The translations under genes and the position numbers were made by a program. A stretch of DNA of 64,000 nucleotides from Ganoderma boninense. Lineage: Eukaryota > Basidiomycota > Agaricomycetes > Polyporales > Polyporaceae. The DNA is taken from positions 2,604,001 to 2,668,000 of the forward strand of contig CM035313.1 in NCBI GenBank assembly GCA_002900995.3, in the 5' to 3' direction. The notes under the pieces were generated by a model. That model was given only the letters and a program-made list of their open reading frames with translations. It searched no databases and was not told the origin of the DNA. Positions 46,105 to 59,400 of this stretch are shown here, in pieces (positions within the stretch are counted from its first letter, which is position 1; every line of letters begins with the position of its first letter).

Positions 46105-48919
46105 ATGGTCCCAACTCCCATCAATCATGCCCCGAATAGATATCCTCGTCTAACTTACTCCCTGCTCTCTCTCGCCACACATGGCCTCGGCAAGCTCGCT
46201 GGCTACTCCCGCCAAGATGCCACAGGCTACATGCACTCTTTCGTGAAGAGGGAACCGGAGGCAGAGAGGGAAAACAAGGCTCAGTTTATTGTCTTCGCTG
46301 TCCTTATTCCTGTTCTCGTCTTGCTCTCCGGTCTCTTCGCTGGCCTAACTCTTGGGTACATGAGTTTGGATGAGACTCAACTCCACGTCCTCAGCATCAG
46401 TGGCACACCGTATGTCCCGTCCCCTCACTTTACGCGTCCTTGTTCATTCATTGTGACCCTCAACAGTCAACAGAGGAAGTACGCAGAGAAGATTCTGCCT
46501 ATTAGAAAGAATGGCCACCTGCTGCTCATCACCCTTCTGTTAGCCAACATGATCGTCAACGAGGCCCTCCCCGTCATTTCGGAACCGGTCTTGGGTGGCG
46601 GCGTCGTCAGTGTCGTTGCCAGCACTGTGCTCATCGTCATGTGAGTACATTTTCTCCCATCTCCTTTCACCGAGGTCGTCACAACGCGTGCAAGGAGCAA
46701 CACAACGTCGCTCGTTCAATATGCGCTCAGTGGAGTCCGTTTGGCGCGGACACGGATATGTCCGTCGAGTTCGCATCTTCAGCGGTCATGCGTGTTCGCG
46801 CCACACTCCTTTGCTTACGCCGAACTTGTGAACGTACGCATGTAGTCCAAGGGTGGAATGTCGCAAGACAATCGTTGCCATGCATGTGATATGCCACAGG
46901 AGAATGCGTTTTCCGCCGCCTATCTGCCGCAAAGGGTCCTGGCTTGGCTTCCCCTCAGTCTGCTAAAAGTTTGAATAACGACGATATATAGGAGGCGCAG
47001 AAGCTGACGTCCTTCTCGTACGCAATCGTTTGGACGCCATTCAATATTGCTAATGCCGTATTTGCAGCTTCTCGGAGATCATTCCTCAGTCGCTATGTAC
47101 GAGGTATGGCCTAGCCATTGGCGCTCAAATGGCGTGGTTCGTCCGAATCCTCATCTTCACCATTGTGAGTCCCGTCAGCGTCAGGGTTGCCATGTCTCGC
47201 TTAACAAGTACCTAGGGAATCGTGTCATGGCCCGTTGCCAAGTTCATGGAGATCATCCTTGGCCCTCACCATGGTATCATGTACCGCCGTGCCGGTATGT
47301 AGCCAGACTTCCTCATACAGTAAAGTAACTAACCAAGATGACTGACCTCAACCCTCCTCCCACAGAACTCAAGGAGCTCATTGCCTTGCACTCCGCGACC
47401 GGCCTGCTCGGTGGTGATCTCCAGTCTGATACCGTCACGATCATCGGCGCCACCCTCGACCTGCAAGAGAAGGTCGTTCGGCAGGCCATGACGCCGCTAG
47501 ACAAGGTGTTCATGCTGAGCATCAATTCCAAGCTGGACTTCGATACCATGAAGCGCATCGGTGACACGGGTCATTCCCGCGTGCCCGTCTACGAAGAAGT
47601 TGAAGTCGCAGTGGTCGTACCGCACGCCCCAGCTGCTGTCAGGCGTCCCAGTCTGTCCGCGTCTGGCGCTTCCACGCCTCCCAAGGGGGCGGTCGCTGCA
47701 GGGGACGCGCCCCTCCCGGACCGCATGCAGAAGGTGAAGAAGATCGTCGGCGTGTTGCTCGTCAAGCAGCTCCTCCTCCTGGACCCCAAGGACGCCACCC
47801 CATTGAAGAACATTCCCCTGAACCCGATCCCATGTGTGCCGTTCAACGAGCCGCTGCTCACCATCCTCGACAAGTTCCAGGAGGGTCGCAGCCATATGGC
47901 GATTGTCAGCCAGTTCAGCGTCGAGAAGGCCAAGAGCGTGCAGAAGGAGGTCAAGAAGGGCCTCACGCAGCGCCTCAAGGACCGCGTCGGGATGGGCGAC
48001 TCGTCGAGTTCAGACTCGAGCTCCGACGAGAGCGATAACGAAACTGGTGGCGCGAGCGACGGGTCGGAGAGCGGCAAGAAGAGGCGCAGGTGGGGCAGGA
48101 AGGGCGGCAAGAAGCGCAAGTTATCGAAAGACGACGTCGAGGACAAGGACAAGGATAACGACAACGACGTGGAGCTCGGTGACCTGAAGAAGGAGAAACA
48201 GCAGCACCAGAGTCTCGTCCAGACCGGCCTGGCGAAGGCGCTGAGCATCGGCCGCGAGCAGAGTCTCCCGGACGACGCGGTTCTGGCCAAGGAGCAGGCT
48301 AAGGACGTACGTACCCTTCTCCCTGTCCTTGCTGCTTCCTGTTCGGCTCGTGCTGACACTCGGATCGCCGCAGTTCATTGCGAGCATGGACCCCTACGTC
48401 ATGCCGCTCGGCATCATCACGCTTGAGGACGTCGTCGAGGAAGTCATCGGCGAGGAGATCTACGACGAGTTCGACCCCGAGAGCCACGCCCGGGTTGCGC
48501 CACTCATCTCCCCCGATGCCAAGCGCCTCTTCTCGCGCCTCCGCGGCCGCAGCGTTGAGCCGAGCACCAGCGCACGCGCTGAAGGCGGTCTCACCGCCAC
48601 GGCTGAGCCCATCCCCCGCGGCGCGCAGACGATGCCCTCGTCCCCGAACCTCCTACCGCAGTCGATGTCGAACTCCCCGGTCCCTCCCTCTGCCAGCGCC
48701 TCTGGCGATCTCGTGTCGAGCCCGGGCAAGAAGCGCGGTCTGGCGGGAAAGCTGTTCGGGCAGGTGAAGCGTGCCAACACGATCGACGTGCCCCCGAGCA
48801 CAGAGGATCAGCCGCAAGCCCCAGCCAACGCCAGTGATACCCGGCCCGAGGACAAGAACGACGCGCCCGATAAGGACGGCGACGCCGCGGACGAGAAGAA
48901 GGAGCAGCAGCAGGAGTGA
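46105..48919 (+). CDS. MAM3: CNNM/Mam3-type protein (DUF21 plus CBS pair)
   Basis: Membrane protein of the CNNM/CorC/Mam3 family, which in yeast sits in the vacuole membrane and affects metal and Mg2+ homeostasis. The DUF21 domain has spans FIVFAVLIPVLVLLSGLFAG (then LTLGYMSLDETQL), HLLLITLLLANMIVNEALPV, VVSVVASTVLIVIFSEIIPQ, AQMAWFVRILIFTIGIVSWP, and the EIIPQSLCTRYG signature. After ELKELIALHS comes the CBS pair: VVRQAMTPLDKVFMLSINSK, GHSRVPVYEE, VGVLLVKQLLLLDP, EGRSHMAIVS, and finally LGIITLEDVVEEVIGEEIYDE. Between HMAIVS and LGIITLED is a ~140-residue Ser/Asp/Lys-rich insertion, absent from the compact family plan. The C-terminal tail is acidic and Gln-rich. Intron 46641-47067 is unusually long at 427 nt. 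Confidence 0.92.
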
Positions 48920-51234
48920 TTTTGGACTCGGGCGCAGCGCCCCCTTTCTGACAGACTCTGACGGATTTCTGACCTCGACGTGACTGCGTGTGTCGTCGGC
49001 GGCGGAGGCGCGTGAATACCCTTGACGCGTAGATGATAGATCCGACTTGATTATGAGCTTTCTAATGATACTCTGATTGACGTTTGTCTCGTGTATGTTG
49101 TCTGGGAGGCGTGCGCGAGCTTATGCGGGGCGTGGAACGACCGTCACTGCGAGGTGCGGTCCGTGAACTTTGTTCTCATGCCTAGCGACGTGCTAGCGAC
49201 CAGGAAGGGTACATTCACAGGTCTTGCCTGGAGTGAGTAACGATGCGGAGTACCACGCCCCACCACCGCGAACTACCCTGACGTCTGTGGCACGTTGAGA
49301 TACTAAGGCTGTTCAGGCTCTTGGAGGCTCTTGGGCAGTGGAGTGTTGCCTCTTTTTGGAAACTGCGCAGAACCCACAATAAAGTGGAGTCAATGTCAGG
49401 AGTACTAGTGCAATCAGTCTATCCAGACAATTTGGACGGAGAGCACACCATAAAGGAGACTCTAGCTTGATGGCTCTACACTCGCCAAGAGTGTAAATGT
49501 GCTAGTTATGTATGTGGTGAACATTCTGAGGTTATTCGATTGGATTGCGCTGCCATCGATGTCCAAGGTGCACATAACCGAACAAATCTTCAAAAAAAAA
49601 AGAGGGACATTCGCAAGTGGGATGTTCATCTGGGTTCACGGGTTGCAGCGAGGGACATGCATCTGAGGACCATCAAGAATAATTGTGAAATTCCATAGCT
49701 TGACTGAGAATGGCGGACAGCCACGAAAAAAGACAACCATCTGGACCATGAAAACACACCGAAAGTGAAATGTGTCATCTTGTGATGGCACCTTTGCCAC
49801 AGATCTCACCGCCTCCCACACGGTGACCACGAGTGAGGGTGCTTCGCGTAGTTATAGTTTGGATCGACCACGACCGAGACACGAAGTGCGGGGCCCCGCG
49901 TTTCGGTGAATCAGACTGGATCTATGAAGCCAAAAGAAAGGGTAATGTGCCCGAGATGCGGGATGCAGACAAGATACCCCAATGATGCTCCTCGTTGCGG
50001 TGCTCCAAGGGTCTCCAAGGGTCCGGCCGCCCTCGGAGCCTTTGGGGTGCGTAGGAACACACAAGTTACGTCACCGCGGGATTTGGAAACGGCCAATTCG
50101 GCAGAACTGCAGTCTGCATATAGGGAGCTCACAGGATAGTAGCTTGAATGGTACGACCGAGTGCGACCGAGACACTGCAGCCACGGCTGACTGTAAAGTT
50201 CTGTTCAGCCACTTGCGCAGCAGGGGACGAACGGAGCCTCGTCATACCAATTTCCGAATATCTGCACGGACAAAACATTGAGTTTGAGCGGAACGCGGCA
50301 GATTTAGGGCATGCCCAGAGACACGGCGCAGAGCCCGCGGGGCCCAATTGTATGGACAAGGAAGCAATCCCGGCTCTCCATCTTGAGGCCGCGCTTCTGA
50401 GAAGCGAGAAGAGAAAGCCACACGGAGGGAATGACGCCATTCAAGGATCGGTCACCAACGGGTCATCCAGGTCGCGAGGCAGTCGCGCAGCCGGCTTGAA
50501 AATGGCTTTCAGAGATGTTCTGGCAGTGTTCGAACCTGCCGCGGCAAGTTCCGGGCACTTGCTGTGCTGCAAGATGGATGGTTGGTCCGCATCACGGTGA
50601 CTACTCCTTGCGGGCCGACGACCTTGACAATGCTGAGAGGCTTGGGGACAGTCTCCCTGCACGGCCGACGGTGGAGATTTCACGGGAGTGGTCGTCACTC
50701 GTGGGAGATTGTGCGGTGTGTACGAGAGCGCAGTCCCAGGGTCGCACATGCAGTATGCGGAGAGGTCAGGAGACGGGAGTTTATCATGCACTCACGCGTG
50801 TTTCACGAGATCCGAAGGAGAGCGATATGTCGAGGGTGGCTGCGACGGGCGGTGGGGGAAGCCGCCACGGTTCAACGACAGGGGTCGAGGGCGAGGAGAA
50901 AGGGCTGGTGGGACTCGGATGTGCTAGCCCTGGCTTAGCCGGACGACGGGCAGGGGCTCCGGGCAGGGGAGGTCGCGGTGCGCAGGATGCAGCCAGGATC
51001 AGAAACGTGTTAGTCGGGGATCAAGTCCAGATTGAAACTCAGATAGACTGTCGAGCGAGAGCGACTAGGCGAGGTAGCCGTGGGAAAGATGGCGGTTGGG
51101 GATCGGGCCCAGAACCCGAACGCGGTGGACGTCGAGTCGAGAGGCTTAAGTTATCCACAGCACACCCCTCCCCATATTTTCTTCCCTCCCGTCCTCCTCC
51201 CGCATCGCCCTTCCCGCCCCGCCCCCCGCCTCGG
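48920..51234. other. 2.3 kb intergenic upstream of PDK1-like kinase
   Basis: This is the 3' region of the MAM3-like gene and a long upstream region for the kinase. The kinase frame is open from 50515 up to its ATG, but the composition is unlike protein. An A10 run lies near 49592. The duplicated words CCAAGGGTCTCCAAGGGTC lie near 50008. No tRNA, TE or other gene could be supported. Confidence 0.45.
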
Positions 51235-54160
51235 ATGCTCAAGCTCCAGGTATCATCCCCTTCGCCGGACACTGCTCTTCCTACCCCGACACTGGCGGAG
51301 CTCAGCAGGAACGCTTCTGTCATATCCTCTTCTTCCTCCAACTCCTCCTGCCCAGACCTCACCCATACCACCCCCGTCCGGCCTCGCCCCCTTCGCAACT
51401 TCTCTGCCCCGAGGACAAACCTTCGTTCTCGCAGCCCCCAATCTCCAACTACCCCTCACCACACCCGCCCCCCTGCATACCTTACCAGAGAACTCGGATT
51501 CACCGAAGATGACCCAGCTCCACTCCGGCCCCCCGCGTCCAGAACCCAGTCCAAGTCTCGAAACAGCTCTGTGACCGGCAGGATGACCGTAGACGACTTC
51601 GAGTTTATGGAGGAACTGGGTCAGGGTTCATATTCCACCGTGAGTGCTCCAGCGCGCGTCTGGTTCCTCGTGGTCTCGTAACGTGCCCGCAGGTCTGGCA
51701 CTGCAAGCTTCTAGCGACCGGCCAGGAGTATGCCATTAAGCGCATTGACAAGGCCCACCTCAAACGGCACCAGAAGGAGCAGACCGCACTTGCAGAGAAG
51801 AACACCCTCGTACGACTCGGTTCCGGGCACCCGGGCATTGTACGGTTGCATTGGACCTTCCAGGATGAATGGAGTCTCTGTGAGCCCTATCAGCCACGTT
51901 CCTCTGTAACCTCAGCGTTTGACCCGCTATTTCCGGCGCGCCCTTCATATCTGCTCCGCGTGGTCCAGTCTTCGTGTTGGACTTGGCGAGGAACGGAGAA
52001 CTGCAAACCCGAATTTCCCAGATGGGCTCGCTGTCTATCGAATGTGTTCGGTACTACGCAGCTCAGATCGTCGACGCGTTGGGATATATGCACTCTAAAG
52101 GGGTGATCCACCGGTATGTGGTCCCGCTCCGCATTCCGCGCTTCTCATCGACTCCAACAATTTTCCCGCTTCCTCAGGGATGTCAAACCCGAGAACTTAC
52201 TGCTGGATGACGCCTTCCGGATAAAGATAACCGACTTCGGAACGGGCAAACTTCTGGACTCCGGCGGTCGGTCGCTGTTACCCACCGGCATCTGCCGCTT
52301 CTGACATAGCTGATATCTAGGTGAACCCACCAAGACATTCGTTGGTACGGCCCAGTATGTGTCACCGGAGCTGCTGGAACACAACGAAAGCAGCAAGAGG
52401 TGAGTTTGTGCACAGCTTTGACTGGCGGTTAGTGAGCTCAACATGACGCCTTCTCGGCCGGCAACTGGCGATGATACGCACTAACAGCTCAGATTTCTGG
52501 GCTCTGGGCTGCATCATATATCAGATGATCGCTGGACGGTTTGTATTTCGGGGATTGGCAGACTGGCAAAAGATCAAGCAGCTTGAATACGACTTCCCCG
52601 AGGGCTTCGATGAGCAGGCGCAGGACCTGGTCCGGAGACTTCTCGTACGCACCCCATTCATATCATTGCATTGAAGGCAAATCCGACTCAGACATGTGCG
52701 CGTCTCCTTCCGCAGGTCCGCGAACCTGATCAGCGGCTAGGTGCCGGTTCAACCGGGAGCCCGTACGACATGAGGGCGCTCCGGAGTCATTCCTTTTTTG
52801 CGTCCATTAACTGGTCGACTTTATGGTCCGACCCTCCGCCCCCCCTTGAGGCCGGATTAGTGAAGAAGGATGCACCGCAGTCATCAAGCATCAGCATCCG
52901 ATTAGAGTGGGACGCGCTGGACGACAACGCAATCGAGGATGATGATCAAGACGAACTCGACGACGCCGTTAGCTGGACATCTAACGGCGAGGGAACTGAG
53001 CCCAATCACAGTCCTACCAGAGCTAATGGTCACACACCGCATGAACTCATCGGACCATATGACGAGCGACGAACTGAAGTACTGCCACCTCTTCCGCTGT
53101 CAAATATGGAGGAAGAGCGGCACATCTCTATAGATGGCGTCCGTTTTATCTCCCCTTCCCACTCGTCATCAATACCCGAGGACGAAATGCGGGATACCGT
53201 CAACGACGTTCTAGACATACCAGTCCCCACGCGCTCCTCTCCGATTGACGTGCCCCGTGCTGCTCGGCCTGGTTCACATTCTACTGGCTCCATCACAAGC
53301 TCCTCGGACGGTAGTCCTGTCGACAAGCTGCCAGTTCCGTCGGACGAATCATCCCGTGGCCGTCCCAGAGCCCAGACACCCATACAAGGCAACGGCCTAC
53401 ACGATCCGGAGCTGTATGTCACCTCCCTTGTTTTCTTCCGCGCCTTCCACATCCCGTTGTCCTGTCCATTGTCTTTCGATAAGCTTACGGGGGTCGCCGA
53501 ACGCAGGAATTCGCTAATGCTCCCCGAGGAGCACGTTGTCTTCAATACCTCGGTCGAGCCGGGAGGCCCGAAGCGGCGCGCGAGCCGGCTGCTCGCCATG
53601 GCCGTCACACCTAAGAAACATCAGAAACAGCAGCAGCAACGCCCGCGCCAATTGATACTCACCACACACCGGCTACTGTGTGTCAAGAACAAACCGGGCC
53701 GGGCGCTGCAGGTTCGCACGGAGCTGTTCGTGAAGCCCCCTTCGGGCAAGGATAAGGAGAAAGAGAGGGATCAGCGCCACCTTATTTCGTCCATCGAGCC
53801 GAAGGGCGAGCGCGAGTTCGTCGTCATCACAGTACGTTTCCCTCTTTCCCTCTACCAATGATTCTGGGGTGCTTCCGCTCGCGGTCCTTTCTGCCGGATA
53901 ATGACGTGCTGATGACGGTTCTCTTCCTGGTACAGCCGACGAAGACCCATTGCTGGATTGCGGGAAGCGCTTCTATCGCTTCCACTTGGATACGGAAGAT
54001 TCAAGAAGTCATCGAGACGAATCCCCCGGTCCCCGCGACGGGTACAGGCTTCGTCAACGGGGCGTCATTGTCCTCTAATTCCGCTGCCACGGCGTTCGCT
54101 AACGGGCTCGCGAGTGCGATCCCGATAGGTGGCCGCCTGCGAAGCATATCACGGACATGA
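51235..54160 (+). CDS. PDK1/Pkh-type AGC kinase with PH domain
   Basis: Phosphoinositide-dependent kinase 1 orthologue, which phosphorylates the activation loops of AGC kinases such as Ypk, Pkc1 and Sch9. The disordered Ser/Pro-rich N-terminus of about 110 residues is followed by the kinase domain. The glycine loop is ELGQGSYSTVW, the catalytic Lys is in EYAIKRIDK, the catalytic loop is VIHRDVKPENLLLDD, the metal-binding motif is ITDFGTG, and the activation segment is TKTFVGTAQYVSPELLEHNE. FWALGCIIYQMIAGRFVFRG and REPDQRLGAGSTG complete it. A linker of about 220 residues leads to a C-terminal PH domain (RPRQLILTTHRLLCVKN, KGEREFVVIT, then CWIAGSASIASTWIRKIQEV). All catalytic residues are present; total about 770 residues. 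It has seven or eight short introns. The start is the ATG of MLKLQVSS. Confidence 0.94.
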
Positions 54161-54282
54161 CCCGTCTTGCCGTGTTTCTGTTTCTATTTTTCTCTTCGTA
54201 CTCGCTTTCTTATACGCTAACTTGACGCACGTTGTGTATCTTTAATCGCTGTCCTCTGGGTTGCTCCGCTGTTCAATAGGGT

Positions 54283-54343
<61 letters not shown>

Positions 54344-54951
54344 CGCTCGCTGGCGTACCAGGACATTAATGATGTTCGGACCACTTCACGGCACATCGCA
54401 CTCATACGCACGCATACACGGTCTCCACACATACACCCGCATCATCCTTACCTCCACATTCTCCTCTTTCGCATTCACACACCCATACCATCCCATCCAT
54501 CAGTTTGGTTTCATTGACAACATAGTATATGTATTTACGCTAAAGGCAGCTGCCACCACGTACGCATGTAAGTAGGACGACGACGACGCTCGCAGTGTAC
54601 GATACCTTTTTATGCGGCCGAGGATCTGGGTACGGGTACAAATAGCTTACTGCACGTATGGCAAGAAATACAAAGGAAACTCAAAAAGATTCTACCAGAT
54701 TCCACAATAACACCTACGAGATGATAGGTAGTACACCATCGTTCTTAACCACCGGTGCTTGCACCTGTCCTTGCTGCATTTGTGGACTCTCCGTCGTCTG
54801 CCAACCATGTTACCCGAGAGATCTGAAACTGAGATCTGGCACGTGAGTGGGGCATGACTCGAAAGGTGCTGAAGCGTTGAATGGACAGTGCGGGGACTTT
54901 TCTCGCTTTTCTGCCACTCATCTCCTCCCCCTCTTCACTCTCTTCGTCGCC
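54161..54951. other. Kinase 3' region and ILV6 promoter
   Basis: A perfect CT microsatellite lies at 54286-54336. The remainder is AT-rich with many CATCC and CACA words and shows no gene. The ILV6 leader just before 54952 is CT-rich. Confidence 0.5.
54286..54336. repeat. (TC)n microsatellite
   Basis: About 25 uninterrupted TC dinucleotides, 126 nt after the kinase stop codon, so probably in its 3' UTR or just beyond. Confidence 0.95.
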
Positions 54952-56298
54952 ATGTCCACCATTGTCGCTGGTGCGGGGAGGTGTCGCCTCGCTGCTGCGG
55001 CGTCCAGAACGCTCAAGCCTCGGTATTTTACTACATCGCTCCGCAGACACGAAGAGCAAAATGCGCCCAAGCCTCCTCCACCCATAGATGACTCGACATC
55101 TGCGCTCGACTACAAACGCACGCTGAGGTATCGCCCACCGCCTCTGCCGGCCATGGACTTGCCGCGCTCGCAGTCCGCCGAGGAGGCTGTCACAAACATC
55201 CTCTACAACACCCCACCCCCGAGCCTCCAGCCGTTCAAAAAGTGCGTCTCGTTCTATTTGTGCTCCGTGCGACCCGTGCAACTCATGTTCGTGCGCTGAC
55301 ACCCGCCGGACACCCCTCTTCCCCCTTCCGTTGGACCACTCCCAGGCATGTGCTGAACTGTCTCGTGCAGAACGAACCCGGGGTGCTCTCACGCGTCTCG
55401 GGGATCTTAGCCGGCCGCGGGTTCAACATCGACTCGCTCGTCGTGTGCCGCACCGAGATCCGCGACCTCTCGCGGATGTGCATCGTCCTCCGCGGCCAGG
55501 ACGGTGTCGTCGAGCAGGCGCGCAGACAGCTCGAGGACTTGGTGCGTGTCCCTCCCTCCCTCCGTTCTCCATTCTTCCTTGCGTTCCTGCGCCGCGGGAC
55601 GTGCCAAACGGGGTTCGCAACGGCCAATCTGACAGTCCATGGTCTATCCAGGTCCCCGTCTGGGCCGTGCTCGACTACACCGATACGCAGTGCATCGAGC
55701 GCGAGCTCCTCCTCGCCAAGGTCTCCATCCTCGGCCCCGAGTACCTCGAGGAACAGCTCCTAGGCGGGCCCTCGCACGAGCCGCGCCGCATCTCGCACTA
55801 TCAGCACGCGCACCACCAGCCCGTACGCCCTGAGCACACGAAGCTCGAGCGCGAGACCGCGCTCGCGCATCAGTTTGAGCACTCGGCCGACGCGGAGGAG
55901 TCTGCGACCGTCGCGGCCGCCGTGACGCAGGCGGAGCCCCTCACGCCGACCCAGGCGCTGCGTCTCAAGAGCGACAACCTCCAGGCGATCCAGACGCTCT
56001 CAGCCCAGTTCGGGGCCCGCATCGTCGACGTGAGCGAACACAGTGTGATCGTGGAGATGGGCGGGAAGACGAAACGTGTCGAGGCATTCTTGTCGCTTCT
56101 CAAGCCATTTGGCCTGCTCGAGTCTGCGCGGACTGGTGAGTCCCTTCCCCTGCGCATCGTGTGCGGTTGACGGACTGGTGCTGACTGGTTGCGGTAGGTC
56201 TTATGGTGATGCCTAGAACACCCATTAAAACCCTTGAGGAGTCCGACGTGGCTATGGACGGCGGTGTTGTTGATGCTAGTCTTCTGCCTCCTGGCTAG
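54952..56298 (+). CDS. ILV6: Acetolactate synthase regulatory subunit ILV6
   Basis: Small regulatory subunit that activates Ilv2 and gives valine feedback inhibition of acetohydroxyacid synthase, the first common step of branched-chain amino acid synthesis in mitochondria. The N-terminus MSTIVAGAGRCRLAAAASRT is a good import presequence. After KKHVLNCLVQNEPGVLSRVS, then GILAGRGFNIDSLVVCRTEI, comes the ACT domain, with VVEQARRQLEDLVPVWAVLD and ERELLLAKVSILGPEYLEEQ following. The fungal insertion (HYQHAHHQPVRPEHTKLERE) precedes the C-terminal domain ALRLKSDNLQAIQTLSAQFG...HSVIVEMGGKTKRVEAFLSL. A short last exon adds LMVMPRTPIKTLEESDVAMD and ends LLPPG. Three introns, all in frame; about 355 residues. 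Confidence 0.94.
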
Positions 56299-56455
56299 AT
56301 CGCCGGAGATCTACTTCTTCACAAAAGTACACAGTTTGTTTGGGTTAGTGGCCTTGGGTTCTCTCCGCACGGTGGCGGCATGCCTCTGCGCCAGGATCCC
56401 AGCGAATACCAGGATAATGCATTGGTATCGGTATCTGCATACAAAGGACCGGGCT

Positions 56456-59400
56456 TCAAGGGCCTGCCTTTTTCTGAGCGTTGTCGAGCACTGTCCGTGC
56501 CAACTGCACGTATTCAGACGCTGCGCTCACGTCGCTACCTTCCGCCTCGGCCATCTTTTCCCAATGCGTGACATCGCCCTCGACGAGGGTCCATGCCTCT
56601 TCCTCGGAGTGCTCCTCCACCCAGCGCACATACTCGGCTTCCGCCCATCCGTGGAGCGCGTGCGGTAGCGTTATGGGCGAGCGAACGAGGATATGGTGCA
56701 GCACGATGAGGGGTGGAAGGCCCGCTGTGTGCCTCGGCGATGCCAGTGCAGAGTTCTCCAGGAAGAGAAGTTGCCTGTACATGAAGAGATACGCCCACGT
56801 CAGAACCGCTGCCCCAACTCCGATAAGGACGAACCACAAACGCACCGCATCGCCCGCAGCGCACGGTAGTCCGCGCCCACGCTCTCCCAGTCTGCACCGC
56901 GGCGCGCGCCCTGCCCTTTCTCGCCACCGCCGCCGCTCATAAACGCGCTCAGCGCGAACTCGAGCTCGGTCATGTCCGTCGTGAGCTGCAGCTTCCCGCT
57001 CTCGCCGAGCGGCTTCGCGATCGACGCGTGCAGCACGAACGTCCGGATCGCGAAGCGCACCGTGTCGCGTACCCACTGCTCGCTCACGTCGGGCACGTGG
57101 TATTGCACGAGGACTTCCGTCTTGACGAACGCGAGCTTCTCAACGAGGTCCTTCATGTAGGGCGACGCGCCCGCGCCGCCCATGGGGTCCGCGCGCGCGG
57201 CGAAGTCCATCCGGTGCAGCTTGGCGGTGATCGCGGCGAGCTCGCGCCGGACGGCAGCGAGGAGCGGGTCGACGATCTTGTCGAACGCGTCGTGCAGTTT
57301 CTGCGGCAGCGGCGCTCGTCAGTCACAGTCGAGTCGAACAAGGTGGGCTTGGAAGGGGAAGAAGAAGAAGGGATGACGTACGGCGAGGACAGGTTCGAGA
57401 ATGACGACGACCACGTCTGGGTACTCTTCGCGGAGCTTGTCCAGGCGCGACCATGTGTGGTACACGCATGTCGCAAGCGAGCCGTTCAGGACCTGTTGTG
57501 CCGTCACGATCGGGCCGACCAGGCTCGTCGCGGCGCGCTCCCGCGCAACCTTGAACAGGAGCACGCGTCAGCGAGCTGATCCGTCGCGGTAGGACCGCGT
57601 TGGACTTACAAACGAGTCCAGCCTCGTGAGCATCAATTCTAGACTCGCCACCGCATACCGCGCGACGGACTGGACGAGCAATGGGTCGAATTTGGCGGAG
57701 TCCAGCTCGTTCGCCACGGTGCGGGCAACGTTGATGCCATCGGACATTCCAGGAGGCGCGCGGAGACCCCCAGAGAACGCTTGTCCGACCGCCTCGTTGA
57801 GGCGATTTGACGAACGAGAGAGGTAAAGCGACTCAAAGTTGGATAGAGCACGCAGAATCAAGACCGTCTCAGTACTATTGAAGGTAGTTCAGCAATCTAT
57901 CTGTGTGCAGCAGATTGGATTCCGCACCTTTGCTGCGTCTGGGAGTAGACGGTGTCTGTATGTACTGCGATCTTGGTGAAAAATGAGTGGAATAAGCGCA
58001 ATAGGCGGGGGTAGTTGGTGCTGAGTGTTTGTTGGAGGAAGGTAGAACCTAGCCGATATATGAGCCACGATGGGTGTCGATGAGTCGACTATATGCGCAC
58101 CCTTCGCAGCGTCTCGCGCGTTCTTCTCTAGCGAGCGTCCAAGCGACGACCAGAAAGTAGTACTGGGCTTGTTCTCCAGAACCTTCATGGCTTCGTCAAG
58201 GAAGACTACGTCGGTCACAGGGTCACGCTTGACCTTGAGCACCTTTTCAAGGGTATACACCTTAATGCAGCAATCCGACATCTCCTCGATGAGACTCTCG
58301 AGGCTACCCCATAACGCCGCAGTCCACTGAGGTGCGGTCACGCTTGTGGGTTCGGTCCGGACACGCGACTTGTACAACAGACCTTGGCCGATGGAGGTAG
58401 GCTCTAATGCAGAATCACATGCAGAAGTGGTTTGAATGGTTTGAAACCTAGTACATGGCAAGACGTCAAACTTACCCTTAGCCATGATGTCCTTGGATAT
58501 CCTCGTCAAGTCAAACGCGGTGCGGATCCGGTCTTCGACAACCTGGCTTAGTTCGTTGACCAGATTCTGGACGAGGTCAGGCAACACTCGTAAGTTATGT
58601 GCCGTCTGCAGCGAGCTCGCCAACAGGGACTGGTTCTGAAAGGATCAAGGCCACGTGAACATCCCGAAGTCAGCGCGCGGACCTTCACACCGTGCATAGC
58701 ATAGCACAAGGGTGGTCGGAGGAAGACCTACGTGCGTCCCGAGGCCGGTAATTACCATCGCCTCCATATCCGTCGTAATACGAATATGTGCGGCGTCTAC
58801 AAATGGTAGGTGGGCAGCAACGGCTTTGATTGAGCTAAGAGGGATCCGCTCCCTGACGCTCAGCTCGTCCTTGTCGTCGCCAGCGCCACTCTCGTCTAGG
58901 TCCGAGGGAGCGTTAAGAAGAGTGGCTAGATGATAGAAGGAGGAATTGAGAATTCCGATGAGAGCGTAGAATACGATGGAGAGGACAGGGGCACTAACTC
59001 AACTCGGCAATAGTAAGTGCAGCCTTGGCTATGGCGCGTTCCTTGTCGTCCTCGTTTTCAGCTACAGGTGTCTCCCCACGGGGAATCGGCGTCGTGGCTG
59101 TTGGGCTTGCCATTTTTGCCTTGGTGTCGTTGGCAGGTGTGGCTTCCGATGGGTCGATTTTGTTCATTTCAGCGAGCTGCAGTTCCAGCCGCCGGGCGAG
59201 GATCACAAAACGGGAGGTCCGCCGCAGGATATCCGACGCTTGCTGTATACGGTCGAGCTTGGAAACATGCTTCTGGAGGGACTGATAGGGCACTCGTATC
59301 TTGACACGGAGTCTAATGGTTTACCGCAGCATTAGTAACCATTTATACCGAATATTCCCGACACTGAGAAGATATTGCGGACAAGCCGATGCGGTTAAAG

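Noticed and set aside
49906..50139. Short plus-strand ORF with a CPRCGMQTRYPNDAPRCG zinc-ribbon look
   Set aside because: Only two CxxC-like steps, no conserved context or exon support; judged coincidental.
50500..50560. tRNA-like B-box context (TGTTCGAACCTGCC)
   Set aside because: The T-arm stem pairs only with a 9-nt loop, and no matching A box or acceptor stem lies at the right distance.
50515..51681. 388-codon ORF in frame with the PDK1-like kinase, extending 240 codons upstream of the chosen ATG
   Set aside because: The upstream part has random-looking composition and CT-rich leader sequence just before the ATG; the kinase family usually begins with a short Ser/Pro-rich region, as the chosen start does.
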